From Sphingomonas chungangi (lineage in GTDB: Bacteria > Pseudomonadota > Alphaproteobacteria > Sphingomonadales > Sphingomonadaceae): DNA of 64,000 nt. The translations under genes were made by a program, and so were the position numbers. The stretch spans positions 369,565 to 433,564 of the forward strand of contig NZ_JACEIB010000026.1 in NCBI RefSeq assembly GCF_013778325.1, read 5' to 3'. The notes below the pieces were generated by a model. The model searched no databases and was not told the origin of the DNA. It was given only the letters and a program-made list of their open reading frames with translations. Within the stretch, counting starts at the first letter, position 1, and each line of letters opens with the position of its first letter. Shown one piece after another: positions 26,397-34,912 of this stretch.

Positions 26397-26431
26397 TTGA
26401 CAACGAGTGACCCAATCATATAATAGTCACT
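26397..26431 (+). promoter_or_regulatory. Sigma-70-like promoter overlapped by the TetR-type dyad
   Basis: TTGACA (26397-26402), a 16-bp spacer and TATAAT (26419-26424) make an almost ideal housekeeping promoter reading into the outer membrane channel gene. GAGTGAC (26405-26411) and GTCACT (26426-26431) flank the -10 box, so a bound repressor would cover the promoter. Confidence 0.7.
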
Positions 26432-26452
26432 TATCTTGGGCTTGAGATCGAT

Positions 26453-27910
26453 ATGCGCGCACCTGCTCTGGCGACGGCACTCCTGGCATTCGGTTTGATC
26501 GGGGGCTGCGCGGTCGGCCCCGATTACCATCGACCAGTCCTCGCTGCTCCCGCAGCGTTCATCGGCACCCCGGCCGTCACCGACCGGATCGCGACGACGA
26601 CTGCCTCGGCAGCCGACAGCGCATGGTGGTCGGGCTTCGGCGATCCGGTTCTCACCGGCCTCGTCAACAAGGCGCTGGCACAAAATCTCGACATCGCGCA
26701 GGCCGTGGCGCGCGTGGCGCAGGCCCGGGCGGGTCTTCACGGAGCCGACGCGGCGCTCCTTCCCTCCGGCGAGGTCACGGCGTCGGCCGCAGCGCTCAGG
26801 TTATCCAAGGACACGCTCCAGGGCCAGCAGCTCAGCGCCTTAGGCGTCAGCCGCAACCAGGAGGCCTATGGGGGCGATCTCGGCGCTAGCTGGGAGATCG
26901 ACCTGTTCGGCGGCCTGCGCCGCGACCGCGAGGCGGCGTTCGACGAATATCAAGGCTCGCGTGCCGGCGTCGCCGCCGCGCGCCTCTCGATCGCCGCCGA
27001 GGTTGCCGACACCTATATCGCGATCCGCGGACTGCAGGCGCGCATCGCGGTGGCGAACGAGCAGGTTGCCACTCAGCAGCAGCTCGTCGCTACGATCGGC
27101 CTGCAATACCGCAAGGGTGTCGCCGCCGAACTCCAGCTCCGCCAGGCGGAGGGGGCGCTCGCGCAGGTGAAGGGCACGGTACCCGAGCTACAGGTGGCGC
27201 TCGACGGCGCGCTCAATGCGCTCGATGTGCTGGCCGGCGAGCAACCCGGCACCGAACGCGCGCTACTCGCCGCCCCGGGCGCCATACCCGCCGCGCCGGC
27301 CATCACGGGCATCGGCAGCCCGGCCGATCTCCTGCAACGCCGGCCCGACCTGATCGTGGCAGAACGCAAGCTGGCCGCCTCGAACGCCCGGATCGGATCG
27401 GCCATCTCCGAATATTATCCGAAGATATCGCTGACCGGCCTGATCGGCTCCGCCGCAACCGGGCCGGCCAGTCTCTTCACCGGCGGCGCGTTCCAGGCGC
27501 AGGGCGCCGCGGGCCTGCGCTGGCGGCTGTTCGATTTCGGTCGCGTGGACGCCGAGATCAAGAACGCACGCGGTCGCAACGCCGAGGCGCTGGCCGCTTA
27601 CCGGCTTTCGGTATTGCGCGCATCCGAGGATGTCGAGAACGCCTTCTCCGCGCTGGTGAACCGCGAGCAGCAGCAGCGCACGCTGGCCGATGGCGAAAAC
27701 TCGCTCGCCCGTGCGCAGCAATCGTCCATGGCCGCCTACAAGGGCGGCGTCGTCAGCCTGATCGAGGTGCTGGATGCCGACACGCGGCTCCTCCAGACGC
27801 GCGATGCGCTTGCCCAGGCCCGCACGGAATCGGCCGAGGCAGCGGTTGCCTCCTTCCGGTCGCTTGGCGGTGGCTGGGGGAGCGTCCCAATCGATGATCA
27901 CAAAAGCTAG
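26453..27910 (+). CDS. NodT-family outer membrane efflux lipoprotein
   Basis: A 485-residue outer membrane factor. The leader MRAPALATALLAFGLIGGC has a lipobox with Cys19, and the mature start AVGPDYHRP is typical of NodT/OprM-type channels. Two repeated halves of the TolC fold are visible, with DLLQRRPDLIVAERKLAASNARIGSAISEYYPKI marking the second. It would form the exit duct for the adjacent RND pump and adaptor. It is divergent from the TetR gene and separated from it by 75 bp containing the repressor-overlapped promoter. Confidence 0.92.
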   Translation: MRAPALATALLAFGLIGGCAVGPDYHRPVLAAPAAFIGTPAVTDRIATTTASAADSAWWSGFGDPVLTGLVNKALAQNLDIAQAVARVAQARAGLHGADAALLPSGEVTASAAALRLSKDTLQGQQLSALGVSRNQEAYGGDLGASWEIDLFGGLRRDREAAFDEYQGSRAGVAAARLSIAAEVADTYIAIRGLQARIAVANEQVATQQQLVATIGLQYRKGVAAELQLRQAEGALAQVKGTVPELQVALDGALNALDVLAGEQPGTERALLAAPGAIPAAPAITGIGSPADLLQRRPDLIVAERKLAASNARIGSAISEYYPKISLTGLIGSAATGPASLFTGGAFQAQGAAGLRWRLFDFGRVDAEIKNARGRNAEALAAYRLSVLRASEDVENAFSALVNREQQQRTLADGENSLARAQQSSMAAYKGGVVSLIEVLDADTRLLQTRDALAQARTESAEAAVASFRSLGGGWGSVPIDDHKS

Positions 27911-27995
27911 CTGGCCGACGCGAGCGTTTGCAGACCAAAATTCGGGAACGGCTCAACGGCACGAGAATGACCGCCTTTGGGCGCGTAGTTGCCGG

Positions 27996-29258
27996 TTATC
28001 CTGCGGCCGCAGCATTCACGAATGCCGCTTTAAGCGAGCTGAGTTCCCGCTCTAGCTGATCGAAGCGAGCCGCAGTCTCGGCCTGGCGCGCTGTTCGATC
28101 CGCAGCAACGCGCAGCGCCTGCGCCAGCGAGGGAGCAAGGTCGGTAAGAAGCTCGCGTTCCTGACGGTCATAGAGGCTGGCGTCTGGGCGCGATCCGATC
28201 AGCAGCCAGCGTCCGTCGCTGCCAAGCGGAAGCCTTACAGGAAACAGCGCGTCGCTCCTGACCACTTCGAGGGTCCCTATCCGGTTCGGCCTCTCCGTCT
28301 GCGGCGGCATCACATCCGTCGTGGCGTCGACATTATGAACGGCTAGAATAGCCCCGTCCGCAATCACGGCGCCCCGCGCGGCGTGGAGACCGTGCGCCAG
28401 ATGATCAAGGGCGGTACGCGCGACGGTCGCCGGATCCGCCGTCTCGCCAAGCTCGATCAGTAGCGGGGGCAGGTCATGACGAAGATGGATCAGGTTCTTG
28501 CGGAATCGATGCTCGACCCAGTGGCCGATGCGGTGGTGGAGCGGTGAGATCGCGACCGCCGCGAAGGCCGCGCCGAGCCCGCCGGCGAGCGCGCCCAAGC
28601 TCTCGCCGAAATAGGCCTCGCCGACGATCTCGATGATCTTCTCCGACCCTGCGAAGATCGCGAGCAGCGCCAGCGTGAGCGCGCCGTAGAGGATCGAGCG
28701 GCTGACCGCCGCCTGCGTGTCGTAGAGCCGGTAGCGCAACACCGAGAGCATGACGCCCATAGCGATGATCGTCAGCGACGCGGTGAGGCTGAGCGGCGTG
28801 AGGATCCAGCTCCGCAGCGTCACGCCAAAGCTCGCCTGGCCAGCGGGGCTGCCAAGGTATTTACTGTAAATCTGGCTCGGCCCGATCTGGATCGCGAATC
28901 CGATCACGAAACCGATCATCGCCCAGCGCCATTGCCGGCGACCGACAGGCGTCTCGCGACGGTAGCGGACGATCATAGCGATCAGGGCGAGGATGACGAA
29001 GCCGATGGTTCCATACGCGATAGCGGGCAACAGCTTGCCGGCCACGATGGTGCACGGGAAGGCAAGGATCGCCCACAACGTCCAGCGCGGCACGAAACGG
29101 CCGTTCGGGAACACGAACATCGTCGTCACCAGAGCGACGACGCCGATCGTGTTCATCACGCCGATCAGCCAGCCGGCATCGAAGCGGACCAGATAATAAT
29201 AGCTGTAGGGGCTGACCGCAGCGAGGCCGAGCAACGCCATAGACAGCATCGCCGCCAC
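27996..29258 (-). CDS. Membrane sensor-like protein, 3' part of a frameshifted gene
   Basis: 420 residues from a GTG. It has several membrane helices, then VLRYRLYDTQAAVSRSILYGALT, a segment typical of ComP-like multi-pass sensor kinases, then HRFRKNLIHLRHDLPPLLIELGETADPATV and a GAF-like C-terminus, but no His kinase or ATPase domain. It is strongly similar to the 608-residue protein at 30230-32056 over its whole length. The same frame stays open upstream to about 29400 without a start codon and encodes a missing helix (SWLGTLTNLLEPVILIVGAC). The PDZ-containing N-terminal part is in another frame at 29360-29824, so these are two parts of one gene. Confidence 0.7.
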   Translation of the reverse strand: MAAMLSMALLGLAAVSPYSYYYLVRFDAGWLIGVMNTIGVVALVTTMFVFPNGRFVPRWTLWAILAFPCTIVAGKLLPAIAYGTIGFVILALIAMIVRYRRETPVGRRQWRWAMIGFVIGFAIQIGPSQIYSKYLGSPAGQASFGVTLRSWILTPLSLTASLTIIAMGVMLSVLRYRLYDTQAAVSRSILYGALTLALLAIFAGSEKIIEIVGEAYFGESLGALAGGLGAAFAAVAISPLHHRIGHWVEHRFRKNLIHLRHDLPPLLIELGETADPATVARTALDHLAHGLHAARGAVIADGAILAVHNVDATTDVMPPQTERPNRIGTLEVVRSDALFPVRLPLGSDGRWLLIGSRPDASLYDRQERELLTDLAPSLAQALRVAADRTARQAETAARFDQLERELSSLKAAFVNAAAAG

Positions 29259-29359
29259 CGCGTCGCGTCGCCGCGCGAACAGCAGGCAGGCGCCGACGAT
29301 CAGGATGACGGGTTCGAGCAGGTTGGTCAGCGTTCCCAGCCAGGAAAGCGAGACGGGGG

Positions 29360-29824
29360 TCAGCCCGGTGCCGGCATGAGCGCATCGCCATGCTCGGTGC
29401 TGCGCGTCAGCGATACGATGCGCGGCTGATCTTTCCCGCGGCGAAGCAGGAGCCGGATCGGCCCGCGCGCGTCGAGCAGATGCGCCTTGATGCGCCAGTC
29501 CTGCACGTCACTGGTCGCACCTTGCGGCATGGGAATGCCATCGAAGGCGAGGATTCGGTCGCCGCGCCGCACGTCGGCGCGGCGCAGTTCATCGCCAGCA
29601 ATCCTATCAATCAGCGCCCCGTCGCCAGGGTCGCGATTGATGCCGAGCGCATGCCACGAATAAGCATCACCGGCGCCATCCGCGACGCCGTACCAAGCGG
29701 CTCCCACTGCCAACCACAAGGCGATTGCCAACAGCGGCAGCCAGAGGATTGCATAGACTGTCGCCGCCGAGCCTCTGAGCGGCGGCAGCGCATCGGGTAA
29801 GCTGAACCGTCGCGCCACTGCCAC
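29360..29824 (-). CDS. PDZ-containing 5' part of the frameshifted sensor-like gene
   Basis: 154 residues: one N-terminal helix (TVYAILWLPLLAIALWLAVG), then a PDZ-like domain (DRIAGDELRRADVRRGDRIL, AFDGIPM, GPIRLLLRRGKDQPRIVSLTR). It matches residues 1 to about 125 of the paralogue at 30230-32056. It ends at TGA 29360-29362, next to a run of five C residues on this strand, where the paralogue continues into the membrane domain. Restoring one base near 29360-29400 would join it to the downstream frame. Either the gene is inactivated or the assembly has an indel. Confidence 0.65.
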   Translation of the reverse strand: MAVARRFSLPDALPPLRGSAATVYAILWLPLLAIALWLAVGAAWYGVADGAGDAYSWHALGINRDPGDGALIDRIAGDELRRADVRRGDRILAFDGIPMPQGATSDVQDWRIKAHLLDARGPIRLLLRRGKDQPRIVSLTRSTEHGDALMPAPG

Positions 29825-30229
29825 CCTCTTCCTGTCCCCGCTACGCGTCCCTTCGCGCTTCGATCAGTGGCTACCGAAAGTGGGACAGGTTGAACAGCCG
29901 CGAGCGCAGGGACATGCAACACAGAGAGCGATAGACAGATCAATCACGCCGACCGGTCTGCGCACGGCGGCGACCGGCGAAAGAGCACGACTGAGAACAT
30001 GAACGAACGGCGGCTTTCAGCGCTGCTCAACCCGGTTCGAAATGACCAGCATTGGGCGCCCCGCCGACTGGCTGTTTGTGAGCATACCGCTCAGCAGTGA
30101 CACGGCTCTCCATCACCATCCGGCCGCGGAGTTTTGCTGTGCGCGAGGACATTTTCCGCCATCACAATCTAGCTGATTGCCTGCACGCCGACTTGGTCTA
30201 GATTTCGACGAGGCACGCGCGGGGGTGGC
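29825..30229. other. 405-bp divergent intergenic region between paralogues
   Basis: No gene is seen. It must contain the promoters of both paralogous sensor-like genes. A weak candidate promoter for the right-hand gene is TTGCCT followed after 16 bp by TAGATT, ending about 25 bp before ATG 30230. Confidence 0.4.
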
Positions 30230-32056
30230 ATGGAGTTACCGAAGGGACTGCCGCTGATCGGCGCGCGCCGGGCACGATGGATTCACGCCGCCTATTGGGT
30301 GTTGCTGGGCATCGTCCTGCTCTATGGAACACTGTGCGAGGCCGTCGAACTACTGAACAACTTCCGCGATCAGCCGGCCTCCGCTCATTACGCTTTTCTG
30401 ATGAGCACGAACGAGGAAGCCCAACCTATTGTCGGCACCGCGTGGCCCGAAGCTGCCGCCGTCGGCGCGATCGAAGGCAGTCGGATCGAGGCCATCGACG
30501 GCGTGAGGATTTCTGGCGCGCTGCAGCTCGGCTCGCTTCTCGCTCGGCGATCCGGCCCGATCACTCTGCAGCTCGCCACCCCTGACGGGCATCAGACCAG
30601 CATCAGGCTCTCCCGGTTGGCCGATATCTCGGCACGGCCAATCCCCGGAATTGGCCTTACCACCTTTGGCCGGTCGCTATTTCAGCTTCGCCATCTGGTG
30701 ATCGCGCTGTTCTTCCTGAGCACCTCAATTCTCCTCAAGCAGCGCCGGCCGCGCGACCCCGAGGCAATGCTGCTCGCCTTCGGCTTCCTCCTGCTGTGCT
30801 ACAATCAGGTGTCCAACACGGATTTGTCGGTCGATGCCGGGATGTCATCCGGGCTTGCCATCTGGATCGACGAAAGCATCGACGTGATAGGGTTCTGGGC
30901 GATGCTGGTCGGCATCTGCGCGTTCCCCGATGGCCGCTTCGCGACGCGCTGGGCACGCCTCGCCTGGATGGTGCCGACTATCTATGTCCTCGCCAACATG
31001 GCGTCTCGATTTGCGCTTTGGCAGTCGGAGCTTTCGGCGGCCGCGCTGGATATTCCAATCTTTACGGTCATCTCGATTGCGTTGCTGTTTCGGTATCGCG
31101 CCACGCCGTCCGGTATGCAGCGCCAACAGATCAAGTGGGCGCTACTCGGCGGCGCGGTGATGGTGATGTCAGCCGCAGTGCACACAGTGGTGGCCGAACC
31201 TGCCATAGCATCCCGGCTCGCGCCCGACGCAGCCTATATGATCGGCCGTCTCGCAGAGAATGTCCTGACTGTTGCCTTCCCTGTCGGGCTGATCGTGTCG
31301 GTGCTGCGGTATCGACTGTACGACGCTGACACGGTGATCTCGCGATCGGCGGGCTATGCGGTGCTCACTGCTTCGCTGGTTGCGGTGTTCGCCTGCACGG
31401 AGCAATTGACATCCTCGCTAGGGCAGGATGTGCTTGGAAACCGGCTGGGCGATCTTGCCGGCGGGCTGGGTGCCGCAGTGGCAGCAGTGATGATCGCGCC
31501 GCTCCACAGCCGCATCGGCGCCTGGGCCGAGCGGCGCTTTCGTAAAGCCTTGCTCCATCTGCGCCATGATCTGCCGCTGCTAGTAGCAGATTTGCGCGAG
31601 ACGGCGACCGTGGCCGAGCTTGGCGATGCGATTTTAAAGCGTTGCGAGCGCGCGCTGCATGCTCAAAGTGGCGCGTTATTGATCGGTGAGCATCTGATCG
31701 ACCATTACGGTATCGAGGGAAACGCGGCACATGATTGGCTTAACGGTTGGGTTGCGCCGGTCGATCATCATCTTGCCATGCATCGAGACGATCCGCTTTT
31801 CCCCCTCCACCTGCCGCTCGCCGCAGACGGAGTGGGCCTGGTCGGTTGGCTTTTTCTTGGGCCACGTCCGGACGGTAGCCTTTATGGGCGCGACGAACGC
31901 ACAGCGCTCGCGGAGATCGCCGACCCTATCGCCCGGGCGCTGGCCATTTCCGGGCGACGGATAGCCTATCAGGCGTCCGTAGCCGCACGGTTTGATCGGC
32001 TCGAAAAGTGGGCTGCGGCAGACCCTCGGTTCGGTAGAGAATTCGGTTCTGCGTAA
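30230..32056 (+). CDS. PDZ and multi-helix membrane sensor-like protein lacking a kinase domain
   Basis: 608 residues. The layout is an N-terminal helix (about 14-35), a PDZ-like domain (about 60-125; AVGAIEGSRIEAIDGVRISG), about eight membrane helices (about 140-440) including the ComP-like VSVLRYRLYDADTVISRSAGYAVLT, and a soluble C-terminus with RRFRKALLHLRHDLPLLVADL and a GAF-like fold. No HisKA, HATPase or effector domain follows. It might signal by protein contact or regulate a separate kinase. It is intact and divergent from its frameshifted paralogue. The function is unknown. Confidence 0.75.
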   Translation: MELPKGLPLIGARRARWIHAAYWVLLGIVLLYGTLCEAVELLNNFRDQPASAHYAFLMSTNEEAQPIVGTAWPEAAAVGAIEGSRIEAIDGVRISGALQLGSLLARRSGPITLQLATPDGHQTSIRLSRLADISARPIPGIGLTTFGRSLFQLRHLVIALFFLSTSILLKQRRPRDPEAMLLAFGFLLLCYNQVSNTDLSVDAGMSSGLAIWIDESIDVIGFWAMLVGICAFPDGRFATRWARLAWMVPTIYVLANMASRFALWQSELSAAALDIPIFTVISIALLFRYRATPSGMQRQQIKWALLGGAVMVMSAAVHTVVAEPAIASRLAPDAAYMIGRLAENVLTVAFPVGLIVSVLRYRLYDADTVISRSAGYAVLTASLVAVFACTEQLTSSLGQDVLGNRLGDLAGGLGAAVAAVMIAPLHSRIGAWAERRFRKALLHLRHDLPLLVADLRETATVAELGDAILKRCERALHAQSGALLIGEHLIDHYGIEGNAAHDWLNGWVAPVDHHLAMHRDDPLFPLHLPLAADGVGLVGWLFLGPRPDGSLYGRDERTALAEIADPIARALAISGRRIAYQASVAARFDRLEKWAAADPRFGREFGSA

Positions 32057-32094
32057 AACCTCTGCGTCGGAGAGTCAGATCTGAACGGGCGCTA

Positions 32095-32496
32095 CCGCAC
32101 CGAACGCTGGCCATTCCCGGCTGGAACCTGTTCGCGCTGATCTGCGGTGAGATGAACATCGTGGAAAGTCGCAGTAAGCCAGGTTTCGTTTCAGCAAAGA
32201 GCGAGGCGAGCATCATGGCAGCCGATGTCGTGATCAATCCGACCCACGATCGGATGGGTAACGCTGGCAAGCTCGGCGCCAAGCGCCGTCTCCTCTCACG
32301 TGCCTTAGAATACCGAAATCGCGTCTATGTCAGCTGCTCGAACTGGGAGGTCTGCGGCGACAGCAAGCGTGGCGGCATCCAGAACGTCACCGACACTCTG
32401 CACACGATTTACACATCCGGCACGCCAGTTTCAGGCGCACAGATAGCCGATGGCAGCTTCGGCTTTGCCTACCGCAGTTGGAGCCTATCTCTCTAG
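32095..32496 (+). pseudogene. C-terminal remnant of a nitrilase-superfamily amidohydrolase
   Basis: The frame reads HRTLAIPGWNLFALICGEMN, containing the LICGE nucleophile region of carbon-nitrogen hydrolases, then DVVINPTHDRMGNAGKLGAK and RALEYRNRVYVSCSNWEVCG, which also fit the family. Only about the last 130 residues exist: the upstream frame is open but has no start codon and merges into the end of the preceding gene. The N-terminal Glu and Lys catalytic parts are missing, so the product would be inactive. It lies between the sensor-like gene and the tRNA-Arg gene. An ATG at 32152 could start a 114-residue peptide. Confidence 0.55.
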
Positions 32497-32571
32497 CGAT
32501 GCAGCCTGATTACTGGATCGAGAGCAGCCGCCCGTTGCAGACCACATTTTACTCTAAGCCATCGAAAACAA

Positions 32572-32648
32572 TGGCGCGCCCGGAACGATTCGAACGTCCG
32601 ACCCTCAGATTCGTAGTCTGATGCTCTATCCAGCTGAGCTACGGGCGC
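32572..32648 (-). tRNA. tRNA-Arg (anticodon ACG)
   Basis: The minus strand folds as a 77-nt tRNA including an encoded CCA. The acceptor stem pairs GCGCCCG with CGGGCGC, the D-arm contains AGCTCAGCTGGATAGAGC, the anticodon loop CTACGAA gives ACG (plus-strand 32612-32614), and the T-loop is TTCGAAT. The discriminator base is G. Confidence 0.97.
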
Positions 32649-32730
32649 GTTGTGGAGGCGCTCTTAGAAGGCGATCCGGGGGAGTGCAACCCCATTGCTA
32701 CGATAAAAGCACACTTCTAGACGGGGCGGC

Positions 32731-33243
32731 ATGGATCGCACCGTTTACCCATCTTTCCGCGCGACGATCGCAGCCACCTTCGTCGCTGCGCTGGCGGGCT
32801 GTTCGGCCCCATCGGGCAGCTATCCCTCGCTGGCGCCCCGCCCGATCGAACAGGTATCGCTCGCCGAGCCCAGCCACCCCGCCCCACCGGCCACCGTCGC
32901 CGATCCCGCCGCCGTCCAGCATTATGCACCGCTGATCGAGCAGGCGCGCACGGCTGACGCGGATTTCCGGCGGGTGCTCGAAGAGGAGCGCGGGGCGCTT
33001 GGGCGCGGACGCGGTGCAGCCGAGGGCAGCGACGCGTGGGTCGCCGCGCAGGTGTCGCTTTCGCGCATCGAGACGGCGCGCGGTCCCGTCGCCAAGGCGC
33101 TCGCCGATCTGGACGTGGCGCGCAGCGGTCTCGATCCCCAGACGGACACCGGCGCGATGGTCGCGATCGGACAGGCCTTCGATCAGGTTCAGCGGATATC
33201 GGACGACGAGCAGGCCGCCGTGCGGCTGGCGACCGGCGGCTAG
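32731..33243 (+). CDS. Hypothetical lipoprotein
   Basis: 170 residues. The N-terminus FRATIAATFVAALAGC is a lipoprotein signal with the lipobox Cys near residue 24. It is followed by a Pro/Ser-rich linker and then a helical region (about 60-165) with charged stretches such as QARTADADFRRVLEEERGAL, likely coiled-coil-forming. No enzymatic motif is visible. The stop codon overlaps the stop codon of the convergent response regulator gene in the sequence CTAG. It is probably envelope-anchored; the function is unknown. Confidence 0.7.
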   Translation: MDRTVYPSFRATIAATFVAALAGCSAPSGSYPSLAPRPIEQVSLAEPSHPAPPATVADPAAVQHYAPLIEQARTADADFRRVLEEERGALGRGRGAAEGSDAWVAAQVSLSRIETARGPVAKALADLDVARSGLDPQTDTGAMVAIGQAFDQVQRISDDEQAAVRLATGG

Positions 33244-33878
33244 GCCGCAGCCTCCTCGTCATCGACGCTGGTCAGCCCCGCCAGCAGGCACAGTCGCATC
33301 AGCCCGGGCAGACTGTCCGTGTCGAGCTTGCGCATCACGTTGGCGCGATGCATCTCCACGGTACGGATCCCGATGCCGATGACGCCGCCAATCTCGCGGC
33401 TCGACAGGCCACCGAGCATGCCGTGCAGCACCTCGCGCTCGCGGGGCGTCAGCCGCCCGCTCCGGAGCACCGCCTCGCGGACGCGTAATTCGTGGCGGAT
33501 CCGCGCGGGCAGTTCGGCAAAGGCCTGATCCAGCATTGCCAGCAGCACGGCATCATCGAACGGATGCTCGAGGACGTCGACGGCACCGGCCTGTATCGCG
33601 CGGACCGCAGAGCGGACGCTGGCCGCCTGGTCGATCACGATCACCGGCATTTCCGCGCGAAGCTCGCCCAACCGCCGGAGCAGAACCATTCCGTCTTCGT
33701 CAGGCAGGCGGGTATCGAGCAGCACGCAGCCCGGCTCGATATAGTCGGTCGCTTCCATGGTGTCGGCGGCGTTCGCGAATGCGTGGGTACGGTATCCCGC
33801 GGCACGCAGGGCGCGCGCCAGCGAGCGGCGATATTCCAGGTCTCCGCCGACAAGATAGACGGTCCGCGCGGTCTTCAT
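33240..33878 (-). CDS. FixJ/NarL-like response regulator with an altered receiver
   Basis: 212 residues. The receiver (about 5-120) keeps the phosphoacceptor Asp55 in VLLDTRLPDEDG, but the acidic pair is reduced to GGD, the conserved Thr is Asp83 (VIVIDQ) and the conserved Lys is His105 (VLEHPFD). The C-terminal LuxR-type helix-turn-helix is intact: LTPREREVLHGMLGGLSSREI, then GIRTVEMHRANVMRKL. Phosphorylation, if any, would behave differently from canonical FixJ. No kinase gene adjoins; it diverges from a BLUF photoreceptor gene 274 bp away. Confidence 0.88.
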   Translation of the reverse strand: MKTARTVYLVGGDLEYRRSLARALRAAGYRTHAFANAADTMEATDYIEPGCVLLDTRLPDEDGMVLLRRLGELRAEMPVIVIDQAASVRSAVRAIQAGAVDVLEHPFDDAVLLAMLDQAFAELPARIRHELRVREAVLRSGRLTPREREVLHGMLGGLSSREIGGVIGIGIRTVEMHRANVMRKLDTDSLPGLMRLCLLAGLTSVDDEEAAA

Positions 33879-34152
33879 GGCAAATGCTTCCGCTTGCGCC
33901 GGCGGACGATGCCTCCGGCATGGATCGAATCATGGCGCATCTTGGCGATCTTGTCCTCCCCTTTCAGATAACCGTACGTGACGCTTCGGTAACGATATCG
34001 CCGCCTAGGCAGGCAATGCTTCCGGAAGTTTGGCCGCTATTACCGCGGTACCACGGTAGCATGCACCGCACTGCGCCGGCATGTGGCCGGAGGGGGATAG
34101 GCGGACGCCTCTAAAGTCTTGATCTGGATAAAGGTTAATTTATCACGGAGAC

Positions 34153-34566
34153 GTGCAGGGTTCCACCGTCGCTATCCACCGCTGGCTCTACGTGAGCCTC
34201 TGCCGCCTCCCGGCGCCCTGGCAGGAAAACGCGGTGACCGACATCGTGACCACTTCGCGCGCGCGTAACGCCGCTCTTGGCGTCACCGGGGCGCTGCTGT
34301 TCACCGGGCAGCGCTTCGCCCAATATCTCGAAGGGGCGGAGACGGAGCTTGCGAGGCTCCGGGCCAGCATCGAGCGGGACGCACGCCATGCCGAGATCCG
34401 AACGATCCTGGACGGTCACCGGCCGGAACGGCTGTTCGACGACTGGACGCTGGCTTATGCCGGCCCGTCGCGCTTCGTGTCCGGGCAGGTGGAGGCGGCG
34501 CTGGACGATGCTGGATCGGCCGACACCCTCATCCAGGTGCTGCGCGAGTTCGCGACGCCCTCCTGA
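34153..34566 (+). CDS. BLUF-domain blue-light photoreceptor
   Basis: A 137-residue protein consisting almost only of a BLUF domain, which binds FAD and changes hydrogen bonding on blue light. The key residues are present: Tyr13 (WLYVS), Asn39 (SRARNA), Gln57 (FAQYLEG) and Trp98 (FDDWTLAY). The spacings Asn39-Gln57 and Gln57-Trp98 equal those in well-studied BLUF proteins; two extra residues lie between Tyr13 and Asn39. A GTG start is supported by CACGGAGAC just upstream. Short BLUF proteins act by binding partners; the divergent FixJ-like regulator is a candidate. Confidence 0.92.
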   Translation: MQGSTVAIHRWLYVSLCRLPAPWQENAVTDIVTTSRARNAALGVTGALLFTGQRFAQYLEGAETELARLRASIERDARHAEIRTILDGHRPERLFDDWTLAYAGPSRFVSGQVEAALDDAGSADTLIQVLREFATPS

Positions 34567-34595
34567 GGCAAGGATTCCAGCCTGAGGCGATAGGC

Positions 34596-34912
34596 TTAGG
34601 CATCGCCCCGGAACATGCCCTCGACATATTCCACCATCATGCCGGCTCGCACGTGGCTGCGCCGCTTGATCAGCAGGCGGGACACCGGCGCATCGAACCC
34701 GAAGACCTCGCATTCGGACGGCGACGGCATCGTCGCCTCGATCGCTTGGTCGCAATAGGCAAGGCCCAGCCCGCCCTGCGCCAATTGGCCGTAGATCGAT
34801 CCGAGCGGATCGTAGTCGGCGACCTTCGGCGCGGCATCGAGGCTGTACCAGGCCGATTCCAGCGCCAGCGGCACCCCATCCCCGGATCGCACGCGGACCG
34901 CAGGAAGCGAGC
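34596..34912 (-). pseudogene. C-terminal remnant of a GntR-family (HutC/UTRA) regulator
   Basis: About 105 codons ending at TAA 34596 encode AVRVRSGDGVPLALESAWYS, YGQLAQGG, PSECEVFGFD and LLIKRRSHVRAGMMVEYVEGMF, which is the ligand-binding UTRA domain of HutC-type GntR regulators up to its normal C-terminus. The DNA-binding domain is absent. Upstream of about 34905 the minus-strand frame becomes antisense to an autotransporter passenger, so the gene was cut by a rearrangement. A readthrough start at 35084 exists but lies in foreign sequence. Confidence 0.7.
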
